Assembly: GCA_963693085.1 (NCBI GenBank) | Contig: OY856410.1 | Location: 891,573,835-891,637,834, forward strand | DNA length: 64,000 nt | Reading direction: 5' to 3' | Source: Alisma plantago-aquatica | Lineage: Eukaryota > Streptophyta > Magnoliopsida > Alismatales > Alismataceae | Shown: positions 24,272 through 36,480 of the stretch, one piece after another | Layout of the letters: each line of letters opens with the position of its first letter | Numbering within the stretch: position 1 is the stretch's first letter | Program-made: the position numbers and the translations under genes | Notes under the pieces: model-generated | What the model was told of the DNA's origin: nothing | Database searches by the model: none | The model's input: the letters and a program-made list of their open reading frames with translations, nothing else

Positions 24272-24379
24272 GTTCTTCTTCTCCTATATGAGCAGAAGAC
24301 ACTATCAGATACACTAGAAGACACTAGAACAGACTCTATTACCTTAGTCCTATGTCTCTATAGACTCAGCGAATGTAGA

Positions 24380-24391
24380 GCTCTGATACCA
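24380..24391 (-). other. Primer-binding site (initiator Met tRNA)
   Basis: TGGTATCAGAGC on the minus strand, six bases from the LTR edge at 24398. It sets the element's direction and marks 24398-30597 as the 5' LTR. Confidence 0.9.
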
Positions 24392-27286
24392 CTTAATTGT
24401 GGCATCCAACTCACAAAAATAAGATTTACTTAAGCAGAAGCGAATCATTTGCAGCGGATTACTAAAAATCACTAAAAATTAAAACTTTTTGCAAAGATAT
24501 CCATGCATAGGAAAACTCTTTCATCAAGAACCAAAGTATACATTTACATCATGGCTCATAAGTACATAACTTGTATCATCTCTTCTTTAGGATTCCAACA
24601 TCAGCTGCCCTATTAACATTATATACAGACAACATAAGAACCTCGAGGCATCAAGCCAAAATCTCAGATCGATATATTAAAAACACTAACTATAAACTCC
24701 GAGGACCTGAGAATACAAAGACGACACATAGGACTACTATCTATATGACTTGACAGGCAGTATCTCCACCTGAGATATTACTGCTGTCCTTGTTGCTGCG
24801 GCTGCTTTTCCCTTGCTATAGGGTTCCTGCTTCTTCTTCTGCATTTACCTAAAAAGTTTGATCCCACGGGGGTGAGACAATTGTAAATTGCCCCAGCGGG
24901 AGATATAACTCTCCGCCAAAACATTGTTATAGTAGTTTATTATAATAAAACTTAGTAGGAGTTCTTATATATTAACAACAATATTAATCATTGAATGAAC
25001 ATAGTAACGTACTCTCCTTTCCTAAGGCGAGAATTGCATTTATTCATGATAGAATCATAATTCATCCATCTATTTGCAATGAATATAAAGAGATATAAAT
25101 AACATCTATCAACTAGAGATGCATAAAAGAAATGTAACATCAGCCAATGAATTTCCGTATTCTATCCTTAAGCAAACATGCTATACGACTGATTACATTT
25201 TACAATCACACTTATGCCCTGAGGAGATGAGGTATACCGCTCATACTCCAACCGACCACTGCGAAGTTGAAATCGGTACCATACAAGGTCAACAGAAGAG
25301 CCGACTTCCAAGTCCTCTCACATCTCGGTCAGTACGAGACAACATGCATGACATCTTTTGTCTCTTCTAGATATCTTTCCAGGGTATACTGGCAACTTTG
25401 CTATTAGAGTTACAGTGGCGTGCTGCACTCTCTTCGTAATCATGAGATTTCTTGTTTATCTCCATCAATCCGGCATTAATATTATTAGGAAATGTGTACT
25501 GCATATATCCCAATCATCGGGAGATTTGTGGTACATCCATCCCGCTATAATAATGAAGGATTGAGAGGTTTAATGTTTACCTTTCCTCAATTTCCTCATT
25601 AGGACGTCAAGATACATTCGCCCATTGCCCCCACATATTCAAAATATGTGTTCCGAGTTTTGCCACGGAGCACCCGTTTCACCATCACCTATTGTTGACG
25701 ATGATGGATCTATGGTCAAGGCTCTACATGATATGATTTCACTTGATTAATTAAGTACATTAACATATTCTTTTAGCATCAGTCAAATTCTCAGACATGA
25801 TATATTATGACAATTTCTACAAAGAAACATGTAAGCTTTTATCTATAGCTTTACCAGAACTTATAATGCATTGGGATCTTAATCCCTTATCTCATTACTT
25901 GAAAGTTCACATCTCACAGCAACATCATTATCTTACTTACCAAAACTGGGTATTCATACCCTCAATTCATCACTATGACTATTTCCAATTGTTAGGTAAC
26001 TATTACCTCTAGGTCCTCAGACCGAGATATACTTGATACTTGTTATACAAGCATCTCATATGGCTCACAAGGCCCATTCACCTTTCACTAGGCAACAACT
26101 TACTCATATGACTCATAGAGTCCATGCCCATTTTGTTACTTTTACTAAGCAACAACAACATCAAGGCACATAAGGCCAATCAACATTTTTATTATATAAG
26201 TGTCATAGCTCAAATATGGCTATGTTCATTATCTCATGATATTTGCATGGCTAATAGACATAATAACAGTCATAAAAGTCACTTATCACATCATGTGATA
26301 CAATAGTAACACCATCATTCCTTTATCAGGATTAGGTTTTACTATCAAATAGGATTTTCCATTCCATTACCCAATTGAGGGTTAGGATTTCCCCTTTTTA
26401 CATTTGTTAGGGTTTCATGTTTACATCATTAGTCCAACCCCAAAATATTACTCCACAACTCTAGGAGTATTAAATGCTATCATAAGTATTTACTCATGAT
26501 CATTACTTTCATCATATATCATTTATGAATATCAATACAAGGTATAAATTCATTTCTTATCCTTACCATGGTATGATTACATCATACTCATTAGTTTGGC
26601 TTAACCCCTTTCACAAGACATATTAACCTATACTTATCAAAGTATATCAAACTCACTACAATCTTATTGTAATAACTACATAACACATTCTTCATGTGTT
26701 TCCTTATCCAAGTATGTTGGATTGAGATGCATCAAGGTATATCAACCTTGAATTGCTAAATGTGATATCTATCATGTCTTGATATATCACTTTTTTCCTC
26801 ATATCCATCTTACTTAAGATAATCAACTGATCTTGTATTAAGGTATTTTCCTCTTAATACTTTATCCTCTAACCTATCACTTTTATCATGTAGTGAATAG
26901 GTTACACATTAGAATTATCCAACTATCTTTAATGATATGAACTTATCCAATGATTAGGTATTGTTGATATAGAATAAATCATTATCGACCACTTTAGGTA
27001 TTTCAACTCTTAGGATGTTATCCACATCATAATTTGGTGTTGCATACATCATTCCTAAGAGTTTCATGTCCTCATCCTTGTAAAGTGTATAGGGTTGTTA
27101 CACATGTATAGAGTTAGACATATAATGATCTAGGCATTATCTTGTCCCTTATATCCTTACTCATTATATTATCAATATTACCATTCATATGGTTTATCAA
27201 TTTTACCCTTCATGGATGTAGCATTCTCATATTACTTGATTATATTAGCCACACCCTTCTTTATTTTATTGGCCAATATACCATCA

Positions 27287-27780
27287 CTAGGGTTTCATAT
27301 ATCAATACATGGCATCACCCTGGATTTGTGTCTCACATTACATCATTATTCAGGGTTCCACATAACATCATTCTAATTCAGGGTTTCACATGACATTACC
27401 CTAGATTAGGATTTCCCATGGTATCATCCTCAACTAGGGTTTCACATGGCATCTTCCCCATTTAGGGTTTCACATTGAATCACCCTTAATTAGGGTTTCA
27501 CATGAAATCATCCTTAATAAGGATTTCCCATTTCAATTACCCACAATTAGGGTTTACTATTCACATCACATCACCCTAGATTAGGGTTTACATTCAGTAA
27601 CCCACGATTAGGGTTTACTATTCACCCCAAATAGGGTTGATCATCGAAATACCCTGAATTAGGGTTTCTCATGTCATTACCCTAAATTAGGATCATACCA
27701 TCATCATGGATTAGGGTTTCACCTATCATTGCCTTCAATTAGGGATTATGGTTTATTAACCTTCTTAATTAGGGTTTCAT
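27287..27780. repeat. Telomere-like TTAGGGTTT array inside LTR (copy 2)
   Basis: Sister of the array at 18531-19025, with the same order of units and a few point differences. Its presence in both LTRs shows that it was part of the element before integration. Confidence 0.8.
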
Positions 27781-28137
27781 GATCTCTCATCATGGATCAT
27801 ACCCTGATTACACATTCATTTATGTTAAAAGTATTTAAACTTAACCACTACATCATTATCATTCATGTAGGAAGTTCTCTCTCTCATTCTTCTATAAGAT
27901 GATACCTACTTCAAACTCGATTAGATTAGGTCAACTCCTCTTGAATGGAGGTTGACACAATGTATTATGTTATTGCTTCCACAATCATTAAAGATTAATC
28001 ATTCAAAGGGTACTAATCACCCTATCTTCTTAAGGGTACAATTACCATAATCATCCTTGGTTTGCATAATGTAATGATCAATTACACAATTGACCTTTAA
28101 TCACTTTAAGTGTCCATACAGTTTTAGTTAATTATCG

Positions 28138-29205
28138 TCCAAACGATCTTGGTCACTTAGACCCCAAACGGTCTTGACCAACCATACCTCAAATGGTCTT
28201 GCATGGATAACCTTGAAACGATCTAAGACCGTTTTGACCTCGAAACGGTCTTGGTCTAATGGTTTGAAACCATTTGGTAAAGTTAGTAATTGAAACCGTT
28301 TGACAAAGTAGGTGCTTGAAACCATTTGAGTCTCAATCGGTTTGGGATTGTTTGGTCCCAAATGGTCTTGAGACCTTTCCAAACCTCCTCAAAACCGAAT
28401 GGACTAAAAATGGTCTCAAACACTTATATTGATTTAGGGTTTCCAAGGTTGATTCCCTCCTCGATTGAATTCATGTAATCACTATCCAATTAAACCTAGC
28501 ATCATACTTCAATTGAGTTTAATAAATCATCCTTCAATTGATTTGACTTTCAATTGATCATCAATTAAGGTTTTGAATTCAATTGGATTAAGGTTTGAAA
28601 TCGATGAACCTTCAATGTTAGTCATTGTGAATCTATTTACCTTGAAATCATTGGACTTCCATTCAAATTTGGCTATGACCTAACCTCAAATGGTCTTGAG
28701 GTCATTTGGATGACCTCCAAACGGTCTTGAGACCGTTTGCCCATTCCAACATGAAAAATTGGTGCAATCTAATTAGGGTTTAGGTCATTGGATTGATCAT
28801 CAAATCAGAAATTGATTACATTACAATTTAGTATCTTTGGATCTTCAACACCCATCCACACTCAACCTTGGACCTCCAAACGGTCTTAGTTGACCTTCAA
28901 ATGGTTTTGAAACCATTTTGGTGATCTCCAAATAGTTTTGAAACCATTTGGGTTAATCAACCCAAAGTTCTAAATCAATTAATTAGAAAATCAACACTTA
29001 ACCCGATTAGGGTTTGCTACTTGATGATTGTCTGTGTATTGAATTAATCAATCGGATCCATTAGACAATCATCCAAAATTTATTAGGGTTCTGACCTCAA
29101 ATGGTCAACCCAACCAAACGGTCGACTCCTCTAAATGGTTTGGGGGCCAAACCTCCAAACGGTTTGGTGAAACCGTTTGGACCAATTATTCAAACCGTTT
29201 GTAAG
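28138..29205. repeat. AAACGGTCTTGAGACCGTTT palindrome array (copy 2)
   Basis: Sister of 19617-20764, shorter by several half-sites: around 28370-28385 and 29155-29175 units present in the other LTR are missing. Unit number therefore changed after integration, as expected for repeats prone to slippage or unequal exchange. Confidence 0.9.
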
Positions 29206-29703
29206 GGATATTTGGGGAGGTGTGTGCTTATGATGATATAATCATCATCAAGCTCTAAAATCATGAAACTTGCTGTGATTTTCATGGTGATTGCATCAAT
29301 CAACCAAATTGAATTTCGGAAATGAAGAAAGGATCATCAATTGATATGGAATTGAATGCAATAACAATAGTAAGGGTTTAAGTTATAAAACCCACCTCCA
29401 ATTGAGCTTAAAAGCTTGGAGCTTCACGTAAAAAATGGTGGATGAAGATTTTTCAACTCCCCCTAGGCTCGTCCTCAAGCTTTTGGGTGAAAAGATTGGC
29501 TAGGGTTGAAGATGGAGTGAAGAAAAGAAGAAATCAATGATTTATTTTCGATTTCCACCATGAAATGATGGTTGAAAGTGATCAAGAAGCTTACCAACAG
29601 GTTGGGGGACGTCCTCCTGATCCTCCAAATCTCCCTTGGTTGTTTTCCAAGCAAAGAGAAGAAAGGGATTCGGAAAAGCCTTTGATTTGGCTTGTAAAGG
29701 GTG

Positions 29704-29711
29704 TTTTTATA
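29704..29711 (-). promoter_or_regulatory. Candidate LTR TATA box
   Basis: TATAAAAA followed by CACCC on the minus strand, conserved in the 3' LTR at 21268-21275. It lies about 890 bp from the LTR's 5' edge, which would put both motif arrays in the transcribed part of the LTR. Confidence 0.45.
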
Positions 29712-32036
29712 AGAAAATCAATGAGAGAGAAAGTGCCTTATAAAAATTATTTAATTCCAAAATTAGTTCCGCCTCTTCCCCCACCATTCCTTGGATACGA
29801 GGATATCCCATTTTCCTCTTATTCCTCTCAATTATCCTTAATTTAAAGAAAAGCAAAATAAGCACCTTAGGTCATATTATACTAATATCCATAAGTGAGT
29901 GGATATTTCTTTTTCTTATAATAATGTGAGTGAGTTATCCACTTCCTTTGGATATTTTCGTGCCTTTTCAAGGCACAAGATCTTTGAACCTCTTTGAAAA
30001 TTCATCCCTCAACTTTTGGTTGAAGGGATCTTTAATTAATATATTTATTTTTTTGCATTAAATTGAATTAGGGTTTCAATTATGCATAAATCTTGATTAT
30101 TTTAATATCAAGATTCTCTCTCCTACAAATTAATTTAAATGAGGCGCCCCTCTCATTTTATTTTCTCTACATGATGCCAAGAAACATAAGGGACCTTATT
30201 GAAGTGGTAATTTGCATATTGAACCCTAGGTTTTGGGTAAATTACACTTTACACCAAAACTAGGTTTAATGCACAAACATTGCTCAACAAGCTCTATCTT
30301 GGTGCTCAAGCTTGTGGAAGCCATACCAATGCATCATACTCACACTTATATTGTCTCAACATCTGAGGAACATTTTATAATGTACAATTTTCATGTTAAC
30401 CCCTCAACTTGGGTAATTTGCACTTTAGTCCAAAATTAACCAAACAATGTTTCAACATTATTCAAAAAGGACTGAAATTGAAATATAAGTTCCTCTTGAG
30501 CCTTAATTACTTTTCAAGAATTAAGAGCAAGCATCTAATCAACTTTATTAGGCAAAACACCTATGGTTAGAATATAACCCAGGTTAGGGATGTTACATTA
30601 TAGGTGGGGTTTCACCATGGAAGACCAAGGTTCTGACCTGGAGGAATGTGGGAGGAAGACTAACAACATGAAAAAGGGAAGTAACTGAGTAAATTTACTA
30701 GTTTTGGTCGAAATCACCAAGGGAGATCTTAAGAAATCCTACATAGATAAATTTGGAACCTTAAGAGCCTTCTTCACCAAGGTAGGAACCTCCTTTTACC
30801 TTGGGATAGAAACTTCATGGAAAAATAGAGTAGGAATAATGCTCTAATCTAGAGGAAATAAAGGAGATCAAGAGTTTTTGAATTGGGAGTAGGTAAGGGG
30901 TAGATATGGCTATATAACGAAAGAGGTCAAGTATGAGGTGTCTATGAGACTTTCCATGTGTCATGTATAAGGGTGTCCATGGACATGTAAGCATTTATGG
31001 ATAAATAAGAAGTCAAGAACAAGGTTCTAAGTTACTTTCCATGTGTCCATTGCTAAGGGTTCCTATGGACATGAAAACCTTTATGGATAAGGAAGAAGTC
31101 AAGCATGAGGTGTCCATGGAGCTTTCCATGTGTCCTTAGCCTAGGGATTTCATGGCCATGCAAGAGGATAGATCATAGAGGCTTCTTGAATATCAAATGT
31201 TAGTTTATGGACACTTGTAGGCCATCCCAACCGACCCCCAATCAAAGAAATAGCCCCATTGGTTGATAGCTTCTAAAGATAAGCTTATTTATAAAGAGGG
31301 TAATCCCTATAATGCCTTGGAAAGTAACACCTTTAAACCAAGGCGCAACTAGGTTCCCTATGGTTCAAAAACTCGAAAATGGTATGGGAATATATAAGGA
31401 TTATAATGGATGTGACAATCTGTAAAGAAAACCTCCCAATTGGGTAAATTGTAGAAAACTCCAAAATGTACCTAAAATTACATAACTTGCACAAACAACA
31501 TCCAAATTGGACAAACTTCATCCACAAGTTATCTTTGATGTGTTGAATATGCATTTGTCATTATTTCCATATTTTTCAGTTATATAATCACATTATTCAT
31601 TACTTATGCCTTTTACTCATTTTCTCTCTCCTAAACTTATCCTAATATTTCAAGGTAGTCCAAATTAGATGAAATTTGACATGTCGGCTAATTTTGATAT
31701 GTATATTTCGAATTTGAATTTGTTTCCACTTTTGAGACTTCTTTTCATGAGATATGTCATATGGCCCATTAACGACCCATTATCTAAATTATTCATCAAA
31801 TTAAGTTTCTTATCTTCATATTACCACCAAAATGAGTTATGTGGCATATTTTATGTATCCATTATAAACCTAAGACTAATGTTTGAACATTATGTTATAT
31901 TAAGGTGATATATACATGCATTAGATCATTGGGGTTATACTAAATATCTATTTAGGTCTAACCTTCAACCTTGTTTGGTTAAGTCTAAAATGTCAACTTC
32001 TAGGGTAGGGTCTGAGATCTAGTATGTTACAATGTT

Positions 32037-33236
32037 GGAGATGTAATTTCGTTGGTGAATCTTTAGCCCTATAAAATCATTTTCACCCCCATCCATGTAA
32101 ATTATTATTACATATCGCTTATTACTATCGTAACTCTCGAATTATTTCTTAGGATGAACTCCAAAAGATTTCAATGGTGTTTCTTGTTCCAAACAACTAG
32201 ATCACCTCTTTTCTCCTCTTTTGCCTAGCGTTGCCCTAAATCTTATTTAAGAGACCCTGTTTCGGGCTTTCAAAAGGGTTGTTCATGAGATGTAATGTTG
32301 AGTTCATAATTTTCTAGCTTGTAGATTAGTTTCAACTTCCATGTAGGCTCATTCACTTAAGGAAGGATCTCGTATGTGCTTTCATGTCTATGCATGTCTA
32401 TGTATGTTGATGATCAAGATCTCATAGGACTTTATAAAGATTGTTAGATTTGTTTCTAGCCTCAAACATGTCTGTTCATCTCTTTCTTATCTATTTTTTT
32501 GTTGATAATAGCTTTTTATTCCTATTTGTCCGATCTCCATGGTCACCCATGGTGGTTTTAGCTTTCTAGGAACTAAAAACCCCACATTTCTCTCTCTTTG
32601 ACCTAGGCAAGACTAAATATAGATATAGGGAGCCTTGTGAGGATGACTTTGATGTTTAAGGGATGATGCACATCTAATGAAAGATAAGGTTCCTTCCCCC
32701 ATGAATTACAATCATGTTTTATTTATTTATTCATGAAAAGAAAATTTTAAATTTCACCTTATATACCTAGATCTTGCTCTATATGCTTAATTATGTAACT
32801 ATTGCGTCCTTATGGTATGATTTCATTTTTTTTACTTCCCCATACATTATAATGTTGACTCATGACATTAATAATCTTCCTTCTATTTGTCAAAAAGTTG
32901 AAAATATGAAATAGATATGATCTTTCCCTAAATATGATCATTTACAACTATTGGGATACCATCTTGATGAAAAAAATATGTGATCTGAATTTCTATTTCG
33001 ATGATGACCGAGAGTATATATAACACATTTTTATGTCCTTTATTTTTCTATAAAAGTATTATCGCATGCCACATACCTACAAGTAGCTTATCTAGACTTA
33101 CAAAAATGACATCTTGGTCCTAAATTATGTTTTAGCCATAACTTGCTCATACTTTGGAGTTTGACCATAAAATTTTATGTGGTGTTACATGACTATAATA
33201 TGAAGAGAATTAATTTTGAAATTAGGTTTAAAAAAA
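32037..33236. other. No gene seen
   Basis: AT-rich DNA without a defensible coding frame, clear repeat edge or motif array. It continues the target DNA of the solo LTR from 13872, which also shows nothing recognisable. Confidence 0.4.
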
Positions 33237-36069
33237 AGAATTACATCAAGATGGAAGGACGACGGGAAACAAGCTGCACCGCAAACCTTTCTGAATAGAA
33301 AAACCAATCCTCCAAAATACTACATCAACATATTTGGGGTTCATGACATTAATATGAATAACATATTGAACCCTCTTGAGATGTTCCATAACATATGGTG
33401 CTAAGAAACCAAAAGAATCAAATCTAAAAGTTATAAAAATGTGTTGATTGCCAACATACACTTTTTCATGCTTGACTACTTTGGTTGAGGCATCTTTGGG
33501 GGGCAACTTGTCCTACTGTAAATGCCCCACTACTTAGGTCCAAATGTGGAGAAACCCTATCAGATCCATGAATATATGCTTTCCTCCAACCAATCCAAAA
33601 ATTAAGATATCAACTGGTCTAAGAGTTGATCTCCCCTATAGAATATCAATAAAAAATTTAACAAGTGGCCTTTTTCTTAGAAGCAATTCTTGCATGACAG
33701 AGTATATCATAGAGAACATTCTAAATAAGAACATGTCTATACTTGAATCCAGGTATCTCTCTGCAATGAATTGCATGTTCCCCATAAGTGTGCAAATACA
33801 TGTTACATTAGACAAATCTCATCAACAAAAAAAAATGGATCATTAGACGGTACCTGAGGATGGTACACTACTCCATTGGAGACATATGCAAGCCTAAACC
33901 ATCAATAGGAGTAGAAAAGAGAAAATCTTGAGCATGATTATCGTGTAGACAACCAAATAGTTCTTTTTCTTTAACGCTCATCTCAAACTTAACTTCCATG
34001 TCCTTAATAATTTTGCTAAAAATGGAACTCACCAAAGCATTTCAGGCTCTATGGGGGATGGTGTCCTTGTTGGGAAAACTACTAAGATATAAAGTTGGAA
34101 TAGTGACACAAAGATAATATAAAGCACTATCAAAATTAGAATTCATACCACAAATCCCACTGCCTCACAAAATATGATCCTGAAGCACCTAATATTGGAC
34201 TCTGGAGGCCACAAAAGCATATGAGAAAGCTTCTATCACTAAGTAAAGACCCAAGACGTCAAAATGATTGGGAAGTGATGTAATCCTCCATTGAAGGTAC
34301 AATAAAAAAGGACCGCCACAAACTACAATGTCTTCAATGGATGATCACAAACTCTTATTGAACGATGTTGCAACCTCCTCCATGTATGCATGTTGACATG
34401 TGTGTAAGCCAAATCATCTTGAAAATACCCATATAGGAACGGGGCAAAAGGATCCCACTCTGTGGATCACCCAATTGTGGAATAAGAATCATCATCTCAA
34501 CAACTTTGGTATCTCTCCTCATGGATTACCCCTTGGTGCACTCCCGTCAATGGTGTTACACACTACTCAATTGGATTTTTGAATAGATGCAACCCCGTGG
34601 ACGAAAGCACATGGGTGTATTCACTTTTGATTTTTATAAAACCTAACTCAAAACCTACTCACACTAAAACAACTACACCCGCAAGCGTATGGGGTTGTGT
34701 CATAGTATAGGTAAGCGGAAAGTATAGGGTCGATCAACAGGGAAAGGAGGGGGTACTAGAGCTAGGTTAGTTTGGCTAGGTTCCTACTGCAGAGACTAGG
34801 GTTAAGGGTTTGAAGGTTGTTTTGATTGTTAAACTATTATGGAAAAACAACCAATTAAAGGCAAGAATGAAATCTAAGTTAACCCTAGGCTAGATTAAGG
34901 CTAAACAGGCAAGAAAAGATTAAGCTAGGTATGAAAAGGAAAATTACACTAAGTAATCAAGAGAGAAGCAAAAGAGCAATTAAAGATCTAAACTAACATG
35001 AACAAGGCAAGAACAAAGCAAGAAGCTAACTGAGCAAGGAACGAGCTAACTAAGCTAAGCAAGTACAAAACTAGGGTTTTAAGCAATAAAGAGAGGTATG
35101 GGCTGTTTAGGGGTATGAATTTATCACTTAAGTTGGGGGTGACATGGACATTATGATTCCATTTAGATTATCCAAACCAAACAACAAGTTATAGTCTAAT
35201 GAATTAACCTAAGCTACTAACTGGCCATGGATATGCTAGGTTGTGTGTAGGGGAACTAGTCCTTAACACTCCCTACTACCCTTACGAGGCTCAATTGGGT
35301 TAGGGATTAGGTTCAAATAAAGTAGAGTCTAATCAAGTATAGGTTTCTAGATTAGACATTCCTAGGGCAATTAGGGGCTGAGGGTAGTAATGGGGAGGTG
35401 AAATTAGGGTTTTGGACCCCACTTCCCCCACATTCTAGCCTTGAGAAGGCTCCATGCTAATTGCATTAAAATTATCTGATCTAGCTACTTAGATCTCTCA
35501 CTTTGGTTTAGGGAGATTGACTAGGATATAGGAAGATGGGAGGCAGCCTAGGGATCCAAGAATTGGACCTAGGGGCAAATCCTAAAATTCTCATATGTAA
35601 GCAATTTCCCTAAATTCCTAGGTGATTTCACACACAAACCAACAAGCAATCCATGGAGAATGAGATAGAAATATAATATAATCATTAACAAATGGAATTA
35701 CAACATTTACATGTCATTTCCCTCCAACATGGTATCAAAGTAACATAATTTCCCCCAAACAGCCCACCCAAGGGGCCTAACTACTCATATACATGGAAAA
35801 TACAAAAAGAAAGGAAGAAGAATGAGTAGAGGAGTGAAAGACCATGATGAGATCGGTGAAGACTCCTCCTTCTCCACCTCCTAGCAGCTATAGCTCGAGC
35901 TCCCTCCGCCAAGGTAGGTGAATGGCATGGATGTATGGTGGAAATGGAAGGAAAGTAGGGTTTTGATGGTGGAAATGGTGAAATGGAGGTGGGAATGGAT
36001 GGAGGATGAAAATGGGGAGTATAGAGTGGCTGTAGGGTAGATTTCCTTGTGCCCCAGTTGCAACCTAGG

Positions 36070-36077
36070 TATATATA
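36070..36077 (-). promoter_or_regulatory. Candidate LTR TATA box
   Basis: TATATATA in the context CTTATATATACC on the minus strand. The motif array at 36150-36480 begins about 75 bp upstream, the same order as in the copia-type LTR. Confidence 0.45.
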
Positions 36078-36149
36078 AGTGTGGGGGAAAGCACTAGGTC
36101 AAGTAGGGGAAAAATAGGTAAAATAGTGACAAATGGGTAGGTTTTTGTG

Positions 36150-36480
36150 AGTAGCACGGCCGTGGTGAGTCACCATGACCCTAGTGGGTAGAGGTGAGTA
36201 TGGCCGTGGTTGATGGGAACAACCGTGTTAAATAAAATAATCAAAATTTAGGTTGGTGGTCAGTTTTGGGATGAAACTGGCATGACAGTGGTGGTCACCA
36301 AGGTCGTGGTGGTCTGAGGTGGCACAATTGTGGTAGGCTAGGAAAATGTGGCCATGGTGCTGCACCACGACCATTTTGCTTCTATGTAGCACGACCGTGG
36401 TGGCTGTCTGCTAGACTTGGGGTTGAACCTGTTAATTTATAAGTGACCTAGCATGACCATTCTGTGGTACCACGGCCGTG
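36150..36480. repeat. CACGGCCGTG motif array in LTR U3
   Basis: About twelve copies of a 10-14 base motif around the palindrome CACGGCCGTG, with variants such as CACGACCGTGGTGG, ATGGCCGTGGTT and CACCATGACC, in both orientations. Many differ by C to T or G to A in the CG. The surroundings are AT-rich, so the array stands out in composition. Confidence 0.75.

Larger units (their letters stand above)
22163..24397 (-). other. Internal region of chromovirus-like element
   Basis: It comprises a leader, a gag remnant (24271-23591) and about 1.4 kb (22163-23590) without any coding frame. The minus-strand sequence adjoining the 3' LTR, ending GTTAGGGGTTTATAATT, is the likely polypurine tract. Protease, RT, RNase H and integrase are absent, not merely broken: the space is too small for them. 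Confidence 0.75.
15297..30597 (-). mobile_element. Complete chromovirus-like gypsy element, giant LTRs, pol-less
   Basis: The element is 15.3 kb, flanked by the 5-bp duplication TTATA (15292-15296 and 30598-30602). On the minus strand it reads: 5' LTR (30597-24398), initiator-Met primer site, gag remnant, about 1.4 kb of non-coding DNA, purine-rich tract, 3' LTR (22162-15297). The stretch before the 3' LTR, GGGACGAAATCTTTGTTAGG on the minus strand, resembles the GGGACGAA...AAGGGGGG sequence that precedes the 3' LTR in Tekay/Del chromoviruses; this and the primer type suggest that group. The internal region is only 2235 bp and lacks protease, RT and integrase, so the element is non-autonomous, and the LTRs make up over four fifths of its length. 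It sits inside the older solo LTR. Confidence 0.85.
24398..30597 (-). mobile_element. 5' LTR of chromovirus-like element (6.2 kb)
   Basis: It is 6200 bp, collinear with the 3' LTR but lacking its LINE and SINE insertions, so it shows the ancestral form. It contains the TTAGGGTTT-like array (27287-27780), the AAACGGTCTT array (28138-29205) and a TATA-like sequence (29704-29711). Apparent open frames in it (for example 26124-26306, shared with 17369-17551) look like chance frames. 6.2 kb is very long for a plant LTR. Confidence 0.9.
13873..32036 (-). mobile_element. Solo gypsy LTR (interrupted) with ATGTT target duplication
   Basis: ATGTT at 13873-13877 is followed by TGTAAGGAGGCGGG; the other edge GTATGTTACA ends at 32031 and is followed by ATGTT at 32032-32036. 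Removing the chromovirus-like insertion at 15297-30602 leaves an LTR of about 2.85 kb with no internal domain. It is therefore a solo LTR left by LTR-LTR recombination. Minus orientation is inferred from similarity of its right end to the LTR ending at 11784. Its two halves (13878-15296 and 30603-32031) contain no coding frame. A TATATAAC-like sequence lies at about 30912-30919. Confidence 0.85.
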
